Source: Afipia sp. OHSU_II-C1 (GTDB lineage: Bacteria; Pseudomonadota; Alphaproteobacteria; Rhizobiales; Xanthobacteraceae). From it: DNA of 64,000 nucleotides. The stretch's first letter is position 1, and every line of letters begins with the position of its first letter. Below, in pieces: positions 55,393 to 64,000 of this stretch. The DNA lies in contig NZ_APJI01000020.1 of NCBI RefSeq assembly GCF_000497575.1, forward strand, positions 98,770-162,769. Direction: 5' to 3'. The notes under the pieces are model-generated. The model had not been told where the DNA came from. It was given only the letters and a program-made list of their open reading frames with translations, and did no database searches. The position numbers and the translations under genes were made by a program.

Positions 55393-56081
55393 TGTCCAAG
55401 CTCCTTCGACCAGTTGATGGCGTTAACGTAGATGCCCAGCGGGTTCTGCTTCAGGCGCTCGGCGTCGCGCGGCTGTTGCAGGGCGATGGTGAGGATTGCG
55501 GTCCAGCGTTCCGTGGCGGCGAGTTGGCCGTTCTCGTAGCCCCGCTCGATCCAGGCGACCCGGAAGCTTTCCGGTGAGGCACGGATGACGCTGGAGACCT
55601 CGATGGCGATCTGGCGCTTGCCGACTTTCGCGAACGGATCGTTCGCACGCGCATAGTCGTTCAGCGCGAGCGCGCCGCGATCAGTCGTGAACTCGTAGGC
55701 GCGCAGCCAGTTCTGCCGCACGACAACGGCGTCCGCGGGAATCGAACGGACCTGCTCGATGAAGCGTGCGAGATGCCAGGCGATCTGGGGATCGGCCGGC
55801 CGATAATCCGCGGCGGCGGGACCGATGGCCTGGGCTTCGCCGAGCCGGTCGATCTGCACCACCCACGGCACGATCGTGCCGGTCGCCGACTGCCAGACCA
55901 GGCCGAACGCTAGCCCAGCCGACAGGAACAGCGAACCGAACGCCATCAGGCGCCAGTTCTTTGCCTGCACGCGGGCGGAGCCGATGCGCTCATCCCAAAC
56001 TTGCGCGGCCTTCTGATAGGGAGTTTCGGGTTCGGGCGTGCGACCGAAATGCACGGATGCTCTGCGGAAGGGGTTCATCAT
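55389..56081 (-). CDS. trbF: Conjugal transfer protein TrbF (VirB8-like)
   Basis: Protein of 230 residues, bitopic inner-membrane assembly factor. It opens MMNPFRRASVHFGRTPEPET, a typical TrbF start, with one membrane segment near residues 45-65 and a periplasmic VirB8 domain (RLGEAQAIGPA, ARFIEQVRSIPADAVVVRQNW, WTAILTIALQQPRD). It starts at ATG 56081 or 56078 with AGGAA upstream, three bases after trbL. Confidence 0.93.
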   Translation of the reverse strand: MMNPFRRASVHFGRTPEPETPYQKAAQVWDERIGSARVQAKNWRLMAFGSLFLSAGLAFGLVWQSATGTIVPWVVQIDRLGEAQAIGPAAADYRPADPQIAWHLARFIEQVRSIPADAVVVRQNWLRAYEFTTDRGALALNDYARANDPFAKVGKRQIAIEVSSVIRASPESFRVAWIERGYENGQLAATERWTAILTIALQQPRDAERLKQNPLGIYVNAINWSKELGQ

Positions 56082-56084
56082 CGA

Positions 56085-57428
56085 TCATTCCTGACGGAGG
56101 GAAACGGAGGCGCCGCCGCCGTGGCTGTCGCCGGATTTGACGGCGTGGGCGGCGGCGGTGGCGCCGTGACTCATCGTTTGATGGCGCCTCATGCGCTGCG
56201 CCCAGGCGGGGGGTGAGGATGCGGCTTGCGTACTGTCGCCCGCCGTTCCGCCACCGATCGTGCCCATGGTGGACGAGCCGCCCGTTGATTCCACGGCGGC
56301 CTTCGCGCCACCGCGATAACTCGACGCCAGCGTCTCGGCGGCTTTGCCGGCCGCGCGCTTCGTCGGCTGCGTGGCGGCTGCCGCGCCGGCTCGCGCGACG
56401 CCGCCCAGCCCAGACGCGACGCTTGCGGCACCATTCTGTCCGGCCGACGCGAGGCTGTAGGATGTTGCGGCACCACCCGCGAGCGCCGCGCCGCCGCGTG
56501 CGGCCGCCGCGGTTGCACCCATCGCTGCCCCTGCTCCCCTCACGGCCATGCCTGCGGCAGCACCGCCTGCCACGATCGCTCCGCCGGCGGCGATGCCTGT
56601 TCCGATCGCCGATCCGGCGCCGAGTTGGGGGCCGCCGGATATGAGGCCGTTGGCGATGCCCGGCCCGAAGATGCCGAGACCGAGCAGCGAGAGCGCGGCG
56701 AGCACGATCGCCATCGCGTCCTCGACCGTCGGCTGGTTGCCGCCGAAGCCGGCGGTGAACTCGGAGAATAAAGTCGAGCCGATGCCGACGACGACGGCGA
56801 GCACCAGCACCTTGACGCCGGAGGAGACGACGTTGCCGAGGACACGCTCGGCGAGGAACGCGGTCTGCCCGAACAGGCCGAAGGGGATGAGGATAAAGCC
56901 GGCCAAGGTGGTCAGCTTGAACTCAATCAGCGTGACGAAGAGCTGGATGGCGAGAATGAAGAAGGCCAGCAGCACCATGACCCAGGCGAACAGCAGCACA
57001 ACGATCTGGATGAAGTTCTCGAAGAAAGCGATGTAGCCCATCAACCCGGAGATCGACTCCAGAATGGGCCGCCCGGCGTCGAGACCGACCTGGGCGACGC
57101 GACCGGGCCGAAGAAGATCGGCGGCGGAAAAGCCTGTGCCGGACGCCTTGAGCCCGAGGCCGGCGAAGCTCTCGAAGACGATCTTTGCGAGCGCATTCCA
57201 GTTGCCGATGATGTAGGCGAAGATGCCGACGAACAGCGTCTTCTTCACCAGTCGCGCGATGATGTCCTCGTCCGCCCCCCACGACCAGAACAGAGCGGCA
57301 AGCGTCATGTCGATGACAATCAGCGTCGTGGCGATGAACGCCACCTCGCCACTCAGCAGGCCGAACCCGCTGTCGATGTAGCGGGTGAAGACCTCAAGGA
57401 ACCGATCGATGACGCCGGTGCCGCCCAT
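56085..57428 (-). CDS. trbL: Conjugal transfer protein TrbL (VirB6-like)
   Basis: Polytopic inner-membrane protein of 447 residues. Five to six hydrophobic segments occupy residues about 20-270 (FLEVFTRYIDSGFG, FVGIFAYIIGNW, FFENFIQIVVLLFAW, AGFILIPFGLFGQTAFLAERVLG). The C-terminal 180 residues are an Ala/Gly-rich, Ser/Thr-rich hydrophilic tail, usual in TrbL. It forms part of the inner-membrane channel. ATG 57428 overlaps the TrbK-like gene stop by one base. Confidence 0.93.
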   Translation of the reverse strand: MGGTGVIDRFLEVFTRYIDSGFGLLSGEVAFIATTLIVIDMTLAALFWSWGADEDIIARLVKKTLFVGIFAYIIGNWNALAKIVFESFAGLGLKASGTGFSAADLLRPGRVAQVGLDAGRPILESISGLMGYIAFFENFIQIVVLLFAWVMVLLAFFILAIQLFVTLIEFKLTTLAGFILIPFGLFGQTAFLAERVLGNVVSSGVKVLVLAVVVGIGSTLFSEFTAGFGGNQPTVEDAMAIVLAALSLLGLGIFGPGIANGLISGGPQLGAGSAIGTGIAAGGAIVAGGAAAGMAVRGAGAAMGATAAAARGGAALAGGAATSYSLASAGQNGAASVASGLGGVARAGAAAATQPTKRAAGKAAETLASSYRGGAKAAVESTGGSSTMGTIGGGTAGDSTQAASSPPAWAQRMRRHQTMSHGATAAAHAVKSGDSHGGGASVSLRQE

Positions 57429-57835
57429 CAGCGTACCCCGTCGCGGTCAGACTGGACGCCAACGGCCGGAAGCCTGTCCTGGCCCTTGCCGGGCGTGGCG
57501 GGTGCGGACGCGACAGGATCATGGATCTTGGTGTCCGGGCGTGAAGACGACGGCGCGAAGAAGCGTCGGCGGTTTTCAGCCCAGACACGCCGGCAGGTAT
57601 CGTCGATCGCGAATTGCTCCGGCGTGATGGCGCGACAGCGGATGAGATCGGCTGCCAACGGATCGGCAGCAATCGCCATCGGCGGCGGAGCGTCGATTTC
57701 GGAACGGCGTAGCTGCATCACGGCAACGACGAGCGCGGCCGCGACGAAGGCGAGCGCGCCGACGCGCAGGAGCACACTCAAGCCGGCAGGACGCTCCTGC
57801 GGAACGAACCGTCTCAATCGCAGCCGCGCCCTCAT
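57428..57835 (-). CDS. Putative entry-exclusion protein (TrbK-alt type)
   Basis: Protein of 135 residues with one membrane segment (residues about 20-42) and a short periplasmic domain holding two cysteines (LIRCRAITPEQFAIDDTCRRVW). This matches the putative TrbK-alt entry-exclusion proteins coded between trbJ and trbL in alphaproteobacterial elements; entry exclusion stops transfer between like donors. It overlaps the trbJ stop by four bases and the trbL start by one. Function is inferred from position and pattern. Confidence 0.8.
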   Translation of the reverse strand: MRARLRLRRFVPQERPAGLSVLLRVGALAFVAAALVVAVMQLRRSEIDAPPPMAIAADPLAADLIRCRAITPEQFAIDDTCRRVWAENRRRFFAPSSSRPDTKIHDPVASAPATPGKGQDRLPAVGVQSDRDGVR

Positions 57836-58584
57836 TGCTGGAACATCCGGGCGTTGCCTGGCTGATACCCCTGGCCGGGCACAAGGAAGCGACGGCGCTG
57901 CTCGCGGGCCTGTTCCTGCGCGGAGGTGCGTTGCGCTGCTTCGATATTCTGCGCGCGTCCCTGCGCCGCGACGGCAGCGGTGAGATCGGCAAGCTGCTGC
58001 GCTTGCAACGCAAGGAGCTGGTTGCCGGCCTGCATCGCCTGGAGCGCCCCGGTCGCCGACTGGCTCGACGTCACCAGCGCGGACATCTCGGCGCGGTTGG
58101 TGTCGATATTGCCGACGACGCCGGCCTGCACCTTGAGCGCATCCTGGAGCGCTGCCACCGAGTTCCGCCAGCGCTCGCGTGCGCCGTCGATGAGGGATTG
58201 ATCGCTCGCGGTGCTCGACGCGGCGCCATAGGTGGTCGAGAAGGCCCGATCGATCTCACCCGCGTCGTAGGCGATCCGCTGTGCCTGGCCGAGAAGCTGC
58301 TGCGTGCGTTGGATCGATTGCTGGATCTGCTGGAGTGAGGACTGCGGCAGGCTCGCAAGATTGCGCGCCTGGTTGATCAGCATCTGCGTTTGATTCTGAA
58401 GCGAAGTGATCTGTTGCTTGATCTGCTCCAACGCGCGGGCCGCCTGCAGCACGTTTTGCGCATAGTTGTTGGGGTCAAAGACGATCTGCGCCGATGCGGG
58501 CGGGATCGTCGGCAGCGGCAACAGTATGCTGGCGATCGTTGCGGCGAGCAGCGCCGCGCGAACATGCGAATGCCTGGTGGTCAT
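57832..58584 (-). CDS. trbJ: Conjugal transfer protein TrbJ (VirB5-like)
   Basis: Exported protein of 250 residues with a signal peptide ending ...IPPASAQIVFDP near residue 33. The rest is helical and Gln-rich (AARALEQIKQQITSLQNQTQML, QSIQRTQQLLGQ), as in TrbJ/VirB5 proteins that sit at the pilus tip. The C-terminus has Gln/Arg-rich sequence. It overlaps trbE (4 bases) and the TrbK-like gene. Confidence 0.92.
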   Translation of the reverse strand: MTTRHSHVRAALLAATIASILLPLPTIPPASAQIVFDPNNYAQNVLQAARALEQIKQQITSLQNQTQMLINQARNLASLPQSSLQQIQQSIQRTQQLLGQAQRIAYDAGEIDRAFSTTYGAASSTASDQSLIDGARERWRNSVAALQDALKVQAGVVGNIDTNRAEMSALVTSSQSATGALQAMQAGNQLLALQAQQLADLTAAVAAQGRAQNIEAAQRTSAQEQAREQRRRFLVPGQGYQPGNARMFQQ

Positions 58585-61067
58585 GGTGCCTCCACGTTTG
58601 TCAGGTCAGGGATCAGGTCGGCGGCCCAAAGCAGCTCACGCTCGGCGAGCCAGGCTTCGACGAACCGGTCGGAGCCGTATTCCGAGAGCACACGATCAAT
58701 CGCCGTGTGATCGGCCTTGGACGACGCCGCGCAGAAGGCGAGCGCGATCGGACCGAGTCCGAGCTCGAACAAGCGATTGCCGCGACGAGACTGGCAGTAA
58801 TAGTCGCGCTTGGGGGTGGCGCGCGCGATGATTTCGATCTGGCGATCGTTGAGACCGAAACGCCGATAGATGGCGGTGATCTGCGGCTCGATCGCACGCT
58901 CGTTGGGAAGGAAGATACGTGTCGGGCAGCTCTCGACGATGGCGGGCGCGATGGCACTGCCATCGATGTCAGAGAGCGACTGCGTGGCGAAGATGACGGA
59001 GGCGTTTTTCTTGCGCAGCGTCTTCAGCCATTCGCGTAGTTGCGAGGCGAAACCGCCGTCGTCGAGCGCGAGCCATCCCTCGTCGATGATGAGAAGCGTC
59101 GGTCGACCATCAAGGCGGCCCTCGATGCGGTGAAAGAGATAGGCAAGCACGGCTCCCGCCGCCGCGGTGCCGATCAGGCCCTCGGTTTCGAAAGCCTGGA
59201 CAGAGGCCTCGCCCAGCCGCTCGCTTTCGGCATCAAGCAGGCGGCCGTAGGGACCCCCGATGCAGTATGGGCGGAGCGCCTGCTTCAGCTTCGCGGACTG
59301 CAACAGCACGGCGAGGCCGGTCAGCGTCCGCTCCCCGACGGGGGCACTAGCGAGCGACGTCAGCGCCGACCAGAGATGCTCCTTCACCTCCGGCGTGACC
59401 GCGACACCCTCCCTGGTCAGGATGTCAACGATCCAGTCCGCCGCCCAGGCACGTTCCGGCGTGTGGTGGATGCCGGCGAGCGGCTGGAGTGAGACGGCCC
59501 CGGCATCGAACGTTTCGCTTACGGTCGATGAAACGAGCACACCGTCCGGATCGTCCGGCCGGCGGGCGGCGTTGCCGCCGAGATCATGCCAGTCGCCGCG
59601 CACGGCGAGCGCGGCCGCCCGGATGCTTCCGCCAAAGTCGAAGGCGAAGACCTGCGAGCGTGGATACCGCCGGAACTGCAAGGCCATCAGCGCCAGCAGT
59701 ACAGACTTGCCGGCGCCGGTCGGGCCGACAACCAGCGTATGCCCGACATCGCCGACATGGAGCGAGAGGCGGAACGGCGTCGAGCCTTCGGTCTTGCCGA
59801 AGAACAATGGCGGTGCGCCAAAATGCTCATCGGTCTGCGGGCCAGCCCAGACGGCCGAGAGTGGAATCATATGAGCGAGGTTCAGCGTCGAGACCGGCGG
59901 CTGGCGTACATTGGCGTAGACGTGGCCCGGCAACGATCCGAGCCAAGCCTCGATCGCGTTGACGCCCTCGCCGATGCAGGTGAAATCGCGACCCTGGATG
60001 ATTTTCTCGACCAGCCGCAGTTTCTCGGTTGCGACGCCGGCGTCCGTATCCCAGACCGTTACCGTCGCGGTGACATACGCCTGTCCGACGTCATCGCTGC
60101 CGAGCTCCTGCAGCGCCATGTCGGCATCGGCGGCCTTGTTGGCGGCATCGCTGTCGACGAGGACGGACGCCTCGTTGGTCATCACCTCCTTGAGGATCGC
60201 GGCGATACTTTTCCGCTTGGCGAACCACTGCCGCCGGATCTTCGTCAGCAGCTTCACGGCTTGCGTCTTGTCGAGCAGGATCGCGCGGGTCGACCACCGG
60301 TACGGGAAAGCGAGCCGGTTCAATTCGTCGAGGATGCCGGGGTGGGTCGCGGTCGGGAATCCAACAACCGAGAGCGTGCGCAGATGGGCGTCGCCGAGGC
60401 GCGGCTCCAGACCGCCCGCGAGCGGCTGGTCGGCCAGCAGCGCATCGAGATGCATCGGCGTCTCGGGGACGCGCACACGCTGGGCTCTCGTGGAGACCGT
60501 CGAATGGAGATAGGTGAGCGTCGCCGGGTCTTCGAGCCAATCGGATTCAGGGACGAAGCCTTCGAAGAGCTGCAGCAGGCGGTCGGTGCGATCGATGAAG
60601 CCACGCAGCAGCTCGTGAACATCGACGCCGTCGTGCGCCCGTCCCTCATAGAGCCAGTTCTCCGCTCGTGACGCGTCTTCGGCAGGCGGCATCCAAAGAA
60701 AGGTCAGGAAATAGCCGCTCTCGAAATGGACGCCCTTCTCCTCGAACTGCTCGCGGCGTTCAAGATCGACGAGTGCGGATGCCGCCTCCGGAAATAGACT
60801 ATTCGGATAGTCGGTTGCCGGACTGCGCTGCGCCTCGACGAAGATCGCCCATCCGGAGCCGAGACGACGCAACGCACTATTGAGCCGCGCGGTCGTTCCG
60901 ATCAGTTCGGCGGGCGTTGCGCTGTCGAGATCCGGGCCACGGAAGCGCGCCGTCCTCTGGAACGATCCGTCTTTGTTGAGGACGACGCCGGGCGCAACCA
61001 ACGCGGCCCATGGCAGATAATCAGAGAGGCCGGCGGAGCGGTTGCGATACTCGGCGAGGTTCATCAT
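58581..61067 (-). CDS. trbE: Conjugal transfer ATPase TrbE (VirB4-like)
   Basis: Cytosolic/inner-membrane ATPase of about 828 residues that drives pilus assembly and transfer. The N-terminal CagE/TrbE domain (MNLAEYRNRSAGLSDYLPW, GWAIFVEAQR) is followed by Walker A GPTGAGKSVL near residue 460, Walker B LLIIDEGWLAL near 660, and an ATQSLSDI box. The ATGATG start at 61067/61064 has GAGG eight bases upstream and gives the typical N-terminus; the open frame to 61244 is trbD antisense-frame extension. It is ten bases after trbD. Confidence 0.94.
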   Translation of the reverse strand: MMNLAEYRNRSAGLSDYLPWAALVAPGVVLNKDGSFQRTARFRGPDLDSATPAELIGTTARLNSALRRLGSGWAIFVEAQRSPATDYPNSLFPEAASALVDLERREQFEEKGVHFESGYFLTFLWMPPAEDASRAENWLYEGRAHDGVDVHELLRGFIDRTDRLLQLFEGFVPESDWLEDPATLTYLHSTVSTRAQRVRVPETPMHLDALLADQPLAGGLEPRLGDAHLRTLSVVGFPTATHPGILDELNRLAFPYRWSTRAILLDKTQAVKLLTKIRRQWFAKRKSIAAILKEVMTNEASVLVDSDAANKAADADMALQELGSDDVGQAYVTATVTVWDTDAGVATEKLRLVEKIIQGRDFTCIGEGVNAIEAWLGSLPGHVYANVRQPPVSTLNLAHMIPLSAVWAGPQTDEHFGAPPLFFGKTEGSTPFRLSLHVGDVGHTLVVGPTGAGKSVLLALMALQFRRYPRSQVFAFDFGGSIRAAALAVRGDWHDLGGNAARRPDDPDGVLVSSTVSETFDAGAVSLQPLAGIHHTPERAWAADWIVDILTREGVAVTPEVKEHLWSALTSLASAPVGERTLTGLAVLLQSAKLKQALRPYCIGGPYGRLLDAESERLGEASVQAFETEGLIGTAAAGAVLAYLFHRIEGRLDGRPTLLIIDEGWLALDDGGFASQLREWLKTLRKKNASVIFATQSLSDIDGSAIAPAIVESCPTRIFLPNERAIEPQITAIYRRFGLNDRQIEIIARATPKRDYYCQSRRGNRLFELGLGPIALAFCAASSKADHTAIDRVLSEYGSDRFVEAWLAERELLWAADLIPDLTNVEAP

Positions 61068-61077
61068 CGGCAAAGCC

Positions 61078-61347
61078 TCACGCGCTGAAAAAGGACGGGT
61101 AACGGAGATGACGGCGTACGACGTCGATGAACTGCGCGTCGCGCTTCGCCGCCCACACCGCCGCGAGATGTCCGACCGCCCACATCGCGAGACCGACCAG
61201 CCACAGGCGCAGGCCGAGACTGACAGCGGCGGCCAGCGTGCCATTGGCGATGGCGACCGCGCGCGGCGCGCCGCCGAGCAGGATCGGCTCGGTCAATGCG
61301 CGATGGACCGGCGCATGGAATCCGGCGATGGGCTTGGCTGCCTGCAT
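61078..61347 (-). CDS. trbD: Conjugal transfer protein TrbD (VirB3-like)
   Basis: Small inner-membrane protein of 89 residues. GFHAPVHRALTEPILLGGAPR is the classical TrbD/VirB3 opening, followed by two hydrophobic segments (residues about 30-48 and 50-70) and FIDVVRRHLRYPSFF. ATG 61347 overlaps the trbC stop by one base; longer frames to 61779 run through trbC and are not real. Confidence 0.93.
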   Translation of the reverse strand: MQAAKPIAGFHAPVHRALTEPILLGGAPRAVAIANGTLAAAVSLGLRLWLVGLAMWAVGHLAAVWAAKRDAQFIDVVRRHLRYPSFFSA

Positions 61348-61679
61348 CACAGCAGCGCCCCGCCGCCGAACGAGAAGAACGACAGGAAGAAGCTCGATGC
61401 GGCGAAAGCGATCGAGAGTCCGAACACGATCTGGATCAGGCGGCGGAAGCCGCCCGACGAGTCTCCGAAGGCGAGCGTGAGACCGGTCACGATGATGATG
61501 ATGACGGCGATGATCTTGGCGACCGGCCCCTCGACCGAATCCAGAACCTTCTGGAGCGGTGCTTCCCAAGGCATCGAAGAGCCGGCAGCGTGCGCCGTGG
61601 ATGCGGTCATCGCGGCGATTGCGGTTGCCGCAACGAGCGTTGCAGCACGGGTTTGCAGGCGACGTAGAATTCTGGTCAT
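61347..61679 (-). CDS. trbC: Conjugal transfer pilin TrbC (VirB2-like)
   Basis: Prepilin of 110 residues with a long signal segment ending near ...STAHAAGSSMPWE (about residue 34) and two hydrophobic segments (KIIAVIIIIVTGLTLAFG and the AFAASSFFLSFFSF end). This is the TrbC/VirB2 layout of the transfer pilus subunit. It overlaps trbB and trbD. Confidence 0.92.
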   Translation of the reverse strand: MTRILRRLQTRAATLVAATAIAAMTASTAHAAGSSMPWEAPLQKVLDSVEGPVAKIIAVIIIIVTGLTLAFGDSSGGFRRLIQIVFGLSIAFAASSFFLSFFSFGGGALL

Positions 61680-62716
61680 GCGGGGTCTCCGTTGGACGTG
61701 TGATCGGCGGCATCGGGCGGAACGACGAGGTAGTCGCCGCTTGCCGGATCGAGGCCGGCGACGAAGGCGAGCTCAGCAAGCCGACGCTGTGCGCCGCGCC
61801 TGGCGAGAACGGCGACGATGTCGATCGTCTCGGCGATCAGTGCGCGCGGCACGGTGACGACGGCTTCCTGGATAAGCTGTTCGAGGCGTCGCAGCGCGCC
61901 GAGCGCGGTGCCGGCATGGATGGTGCCGATGCCACCTGGATGCCCGGTGCCCCACGCTTTCAAGAGATCAAGCGCCTCGGCGCCGCGCACCTCGCCAATC
62001 GGAATGCGGTCTGGCCGCAGGCGCAACGATGAGCGCACGAGATCGGAGAGCGTGGCGACGCCGTCCTTTGTGCGCAGGGCAACCAGATTCGGTGCGGCGC
62101 ATTGCAGTTCGCGGGTATCCTCGATTAGCACGACCCGATCATCGGATTTGGCGACTTCTGCCAGAAGCGCGTTGGTCAGCGTGGTCTTGCCGGTCGAGGT
62201 GCCGCCGGCGACGAGGATGTTGCGGCGCTCGGTGACGGCCTTGCGCAGCAAGACGGCCTGCCCCGCAGTCATGATTCCGGCGCGGGCATAATCGTCGAGC
62301 GTGAAGACGGCGACGGCGGGCTTGCGGATCGCGAAGGCAGGAGCCGCGACGACCGGCGGCAACAACCCTTCGAACCGCTCTCCCGTTCCGGGCAACTCGG
62401 CTGAGACGCGCGGACTGTCGGGATGAACCTCGGCACCGACGTGATGTGCGACAAGGCGGATGATGCGCTCGCCATCGACGGGCATGAGCACCGCGCCGGT
62501 GTCCGACAACCCTTCAGACAGGCGGTCAATCCAGAGCCGTCCGTCCGGGTTGAGCATCACCTCGACGACGGCGGGGTCTTCCAGGAACGCAGCGATGTCC
62601 GGCCCGAGCGCCGTGCGCAGCATGCGGGCACCGCGCGTGACCGCTTCCGCTCTGTTGGATGCTTTCCCCATCTTGCCCCCGGGCATTGCGCCGGCGCCTG
62701 AAGATGGGCCGGACAT
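61676..62716 (-). CDS. trbB: Conjugal transfer ATPase TrbB (VirB11-like)
   Basis: Hexameric traffic ATPase of about 346 residues. [19 protein letters not shown] start, [17 protein letters not shown], Walker [11 protein letters not shown] near residue 172, the Asp box IEDTREL, and Walker B/His box [13 protein letters not shown] are visible. The exact start is uncertain: ATG 62716 fits the family length, while ATG 62671 follows a GGGGGC. It is the first trb gene of the operon seen here; LysR lies 100 bases further upstream in place of the often seen traG/copG genes. Confidence 0.92.
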   Translation of the reverse strand: MSGPSSGAGAMPGGKMGKASNRAEAVTRGARMLRTALGPDIAAFLEDPAVVEVMLNPDGRLWIDRLSEGLSDTGAVLMPVDGERIIRLVAHHVGAEVHPDSPRVSAELPGTGERFEGLLPPVVAAPAFAIRKPAVAVFTLDDYARAGIMTAGQAVLLRKAVTERRNILVAGGTSTGKTTLTNALLAEVAKSDDRVVLIEDTRELQCAAPNLVALRTKDGVATLSDLVRSSLRLRPDRIPIGEVRGAEALDLLKAWGTGHPGGIGTIHAGTALGALRRLEQLIQEAVVTVPRALIAETIDIVAVLARRGAQRRLAELAFVAGLDPASGDYLVVPPDAADHTSNGDPA

Positions 62717-62816
62717 CGGGGTCGAATAGAAGAGGCAGAAAATCGGACGACGCAACAGGTTCAAGGGGGATGTCGTAGAGGGGCGAAAAAATACAGGCGA
62801 ACGGCGGATTAGACCG

Positions 62817-63740
62817 TCAGGTCAACGATCCGTTGCTTGCGAGCGGCACCGCGGGGTGAGCCTGCAAGAGGCTTAAGAACTGCTTGAGCGCAGGGTTATC
62901 GTTGTTTCGCCGCCAATAGGCTACATAACCGACGCGGGTCGGTCCATTGCCGTCACGAACCTCTCGGAAAAGAACACCCGGCATGATATTGCCGGTCGCC
63001 GACTCACAAATCAGGGTAATGCCACGATTGCCGTCCACGACGCTCAGGATGCTTTCACGATTGGCATTGACTGACTTGATAAGAGGACGATCTCCAGGCG
63101 AGGTCAGCTTGTTGATGAGTAGGTCTTGAATCTCTGGACCCGGATCGCGGCTACTCATCAGAAAGCGTTCGCTCTTGAGGTCCGTCCAGTAGATAAAATC
63201 CCGCACGGCGAGCGGATGGTTCTTTGGGAGCGCGACCATGATCCGATCTGACCATAGGCTCATGTGCGCGTAGTCAGAGTAGGTTGGCTCGCCCAGCACT
63301 ACAACGATGTCGATTGCGCCGCGATCGAGAAGCGGGATCAACGACACACGTGCGCTTTCGACGACGTTGATCTCCACATCGGGATGTTGTTTGACGAATG
63401 TCAACAGTGTGTCGCGCAGCGCCCCTGCGGAAAGCGAGGTGTAGAATCCGATCTCCAGCCGACCGGCGTCGCCGCATTTGCCGGCCTTTGCACGGGCTTC
63501 CATCGCTTCCAGCTCTGCTAACACCCGACGAGCAGATACTACGAACTCTTCGCCTATGGGCGTCAGTCCAGCGCCGCCCGTCGAACGTTCGAACAAGAGA
63601 ATGCCTAGCTTGTCTTCAAGCTCGCGGATGCGCTTACTCAGCGTCGGCTGCGTGATGTTGAGCGCTGATGCGGCGCGTCGAAAGCTACTATGCTCCGCAG
63701 CCGCGACGACATAGCGCAAATGCGGAACCTCAATACACAT
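62817..63740 (-). CDS. LysR-family transcriptional regulator in the ICE
   Basis: Regulator of 307 residues. The N-terminal winged helix reads HLRYVVAAAEHSSFRRAASAL and ITQPTLSKRIRELEDKLG, and the ligand-binding domain starts near 95 (LEIGFYTSLSAGALRDTLLTF). It ends 100 bases before trbB in the same direction, so it may control transfer genes. LysR genes in Trb-type ICEs have been seen near traG; the ligand is unknown. Confidence 0.9.
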   Translation of the reverse strand: MCIEVPHLRYVVAAAEHSSFRRAASALNITQPTLSKRIRELEDKLGILLFERSTGGAGLTPIGEEFVVSARRVLAELEAMEARAKAGKCGDAGRLEIGFYTSLSAGALRDTLLTFVKQHPDVEINVVESARVSLIPLLDRGAIDIVVVLGEPTYSDYAHMSLWSDRIMVALPKNHPLAVRDFIYWTDLKSERFLMSSRDPGPEIQDLLINKLTSPGDRPLIKSVNANRESILSVVDGNRGITLICESATGNIMPGVLFREVRDGNGPTRVGYVAYWRRNNDNPALKQFLSLLQAHPAVPLASNGSLT

Positions 63741-64000
63741 TAATATGCCAACCGCAATCTATCGTGGGCGGCAACATTCTCCGTGTTGAGACACCTTGGT
63801 TGCATCGCGATCAAATCGTTCCTAATCAATTGATCAAATGCTTATTAAAACGCGGCCATTCTCATTTCGATAACGACCAGCACGGCGCCTCCCGCCTAGC
63901 TTTCTGGCGGGCATCGTCATGCATGGACACCATCACTACTTCGTCGACCGATTGAGAAAGGTTACAGTCGTTGACCTGCACCCCTGAAACGCCCCCGATT
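63741..64000. other. Region upstream of the LysR gene to the window edge
   Basis: 260 bases with the LysR promoter expected in it. On the minus strand an open frame enters from the right edge and stops at 63862-63864 (46 codons, ending ...REAPCWSLSK). It may be the 3' end of a gene outside the window, but it is too short to judge. No repeat or tRNA is visible. Confidence 0.35.

Larger units (their letters stand above)
40157..64000 (+). mobile_element. Integrative and conjugative element in radC (right end outside window)
   Basis: From the break in radC to the right edge. It contains a tyrosine recombinase at the left end, AddAB-like genes, a ubiquitin-like conjugation operon, an XRE/ImmA/RES operon, a complete Trb mating-pair operon and a LysR regulator. 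The relaxase, TraG coupling protein and right end are not visible. All modules of a Trb-type ICE of alphaproteobacteria except DNA processing are present. The true length is unknown. Confidence 0.88.

Noticed and set aside
58870..60671. Plus-strand frames opposite trbE (up to 361 codons)
   Set aside because: They are antisense to the conserved ATPase gene and lack starts with ribosome sites.

Overview
The window is G+C-rich chromosomal DNA of an alphaproteobacterium. It most resembles the Bradyrhizobium / Afipia / Rhodopseudomonas / Nitrobacter group. The evidence is the pckA - chvI - chvG - hprK - EIIA(Man) - HPr neighbourhood, DUF2865 and Mop proteins of rhizobial type, and two families of dispersed inverted repeats (19.2 kb and 25.0 kb) of the kind I associate with that group. 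The genus is inference; there is no rRNA or tRNA gene in the window to test it.

1-40.15 kb is ordinary chromosome. It opens inside polA, then carries two LysE/RhtB exporters, a glutathione transferase, pyrE, an NhaD-type antiporter and small envelope or unknown proteins. At 8.6-11.65 kb a Mop (molybdate-binding) gene heads a type II (FecCD-like) ABC importer operon, which suggests Mol-type molybdate/tungstate uptake. pckA, a secreted RidA, a heme-utilisation-like protein and the ChvI/ChvG-HprK-PTS block follow (15.2-19.2 kb). After a GT39 glycosyltransferase and lepA comes one A+T-richer gene (DUF4041 + GIY-YIG, 23.1-24.5 kb) with its own operator-like repeats. An 858-base stretch without protein genes follows. 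It holds a sigma70-like promoter and a candidate structured RNA whose tandem hairpins share one loop sequence. Next are DUF1508, a PAS-GGDEF-EAL protein, MepA, a classical modABC with a shortened ModC, a second FecCD-type importer, a CvrA-type antiporter, MscS, sfsA and map.

At about 40,157 radC is cut inside the codons for its metal-binding HNHP motif. From there to the right edge is an integrative and conjugative element (ICE) that continues beyond the window. It has a tyrosine recombinase at its left end and an AddB-like nuclease / AddA-like helicase-nuclease pair (41.6-47.6 kb). A minus-strand ubiquitin-like conjugation operon follows (Ubl, E2-like, JAB-E1 fusion, DUF6527; 47.6-50.1 kb). 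Divergent from it is an XRE regulator / ImmA-like metallopeptidase / RES-domain protein operon (50.3-52.9 kb). A P-type (Trb) conjugative type IV secretion operon, trbB-C-D-E-J-K-L-F-G-I plus DUF2274, is read right to left (62.7-52.9 kb), with a LysR regulator upstream of trbB. The relaxase and coupling protein are not in the window.

The strongest lead is the 47.6-52.9 kb island. The E2-like protein has no cysteine at all, the E1 has serines where many E1 proteins have a Cys-x-x-Cys loop, and the Ubl ends directly in glycine. The shared divergent promoter region carries inverted repeats lying on the -10 and in the spacer of the conjugation-operon promoter. I read this as a regulated, probably anti-phage, ubiquitin-like system under a CapH/CapP-like repressor and protease. 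The second lead is the structured RNA candidate at 24.57-24.82 kb.
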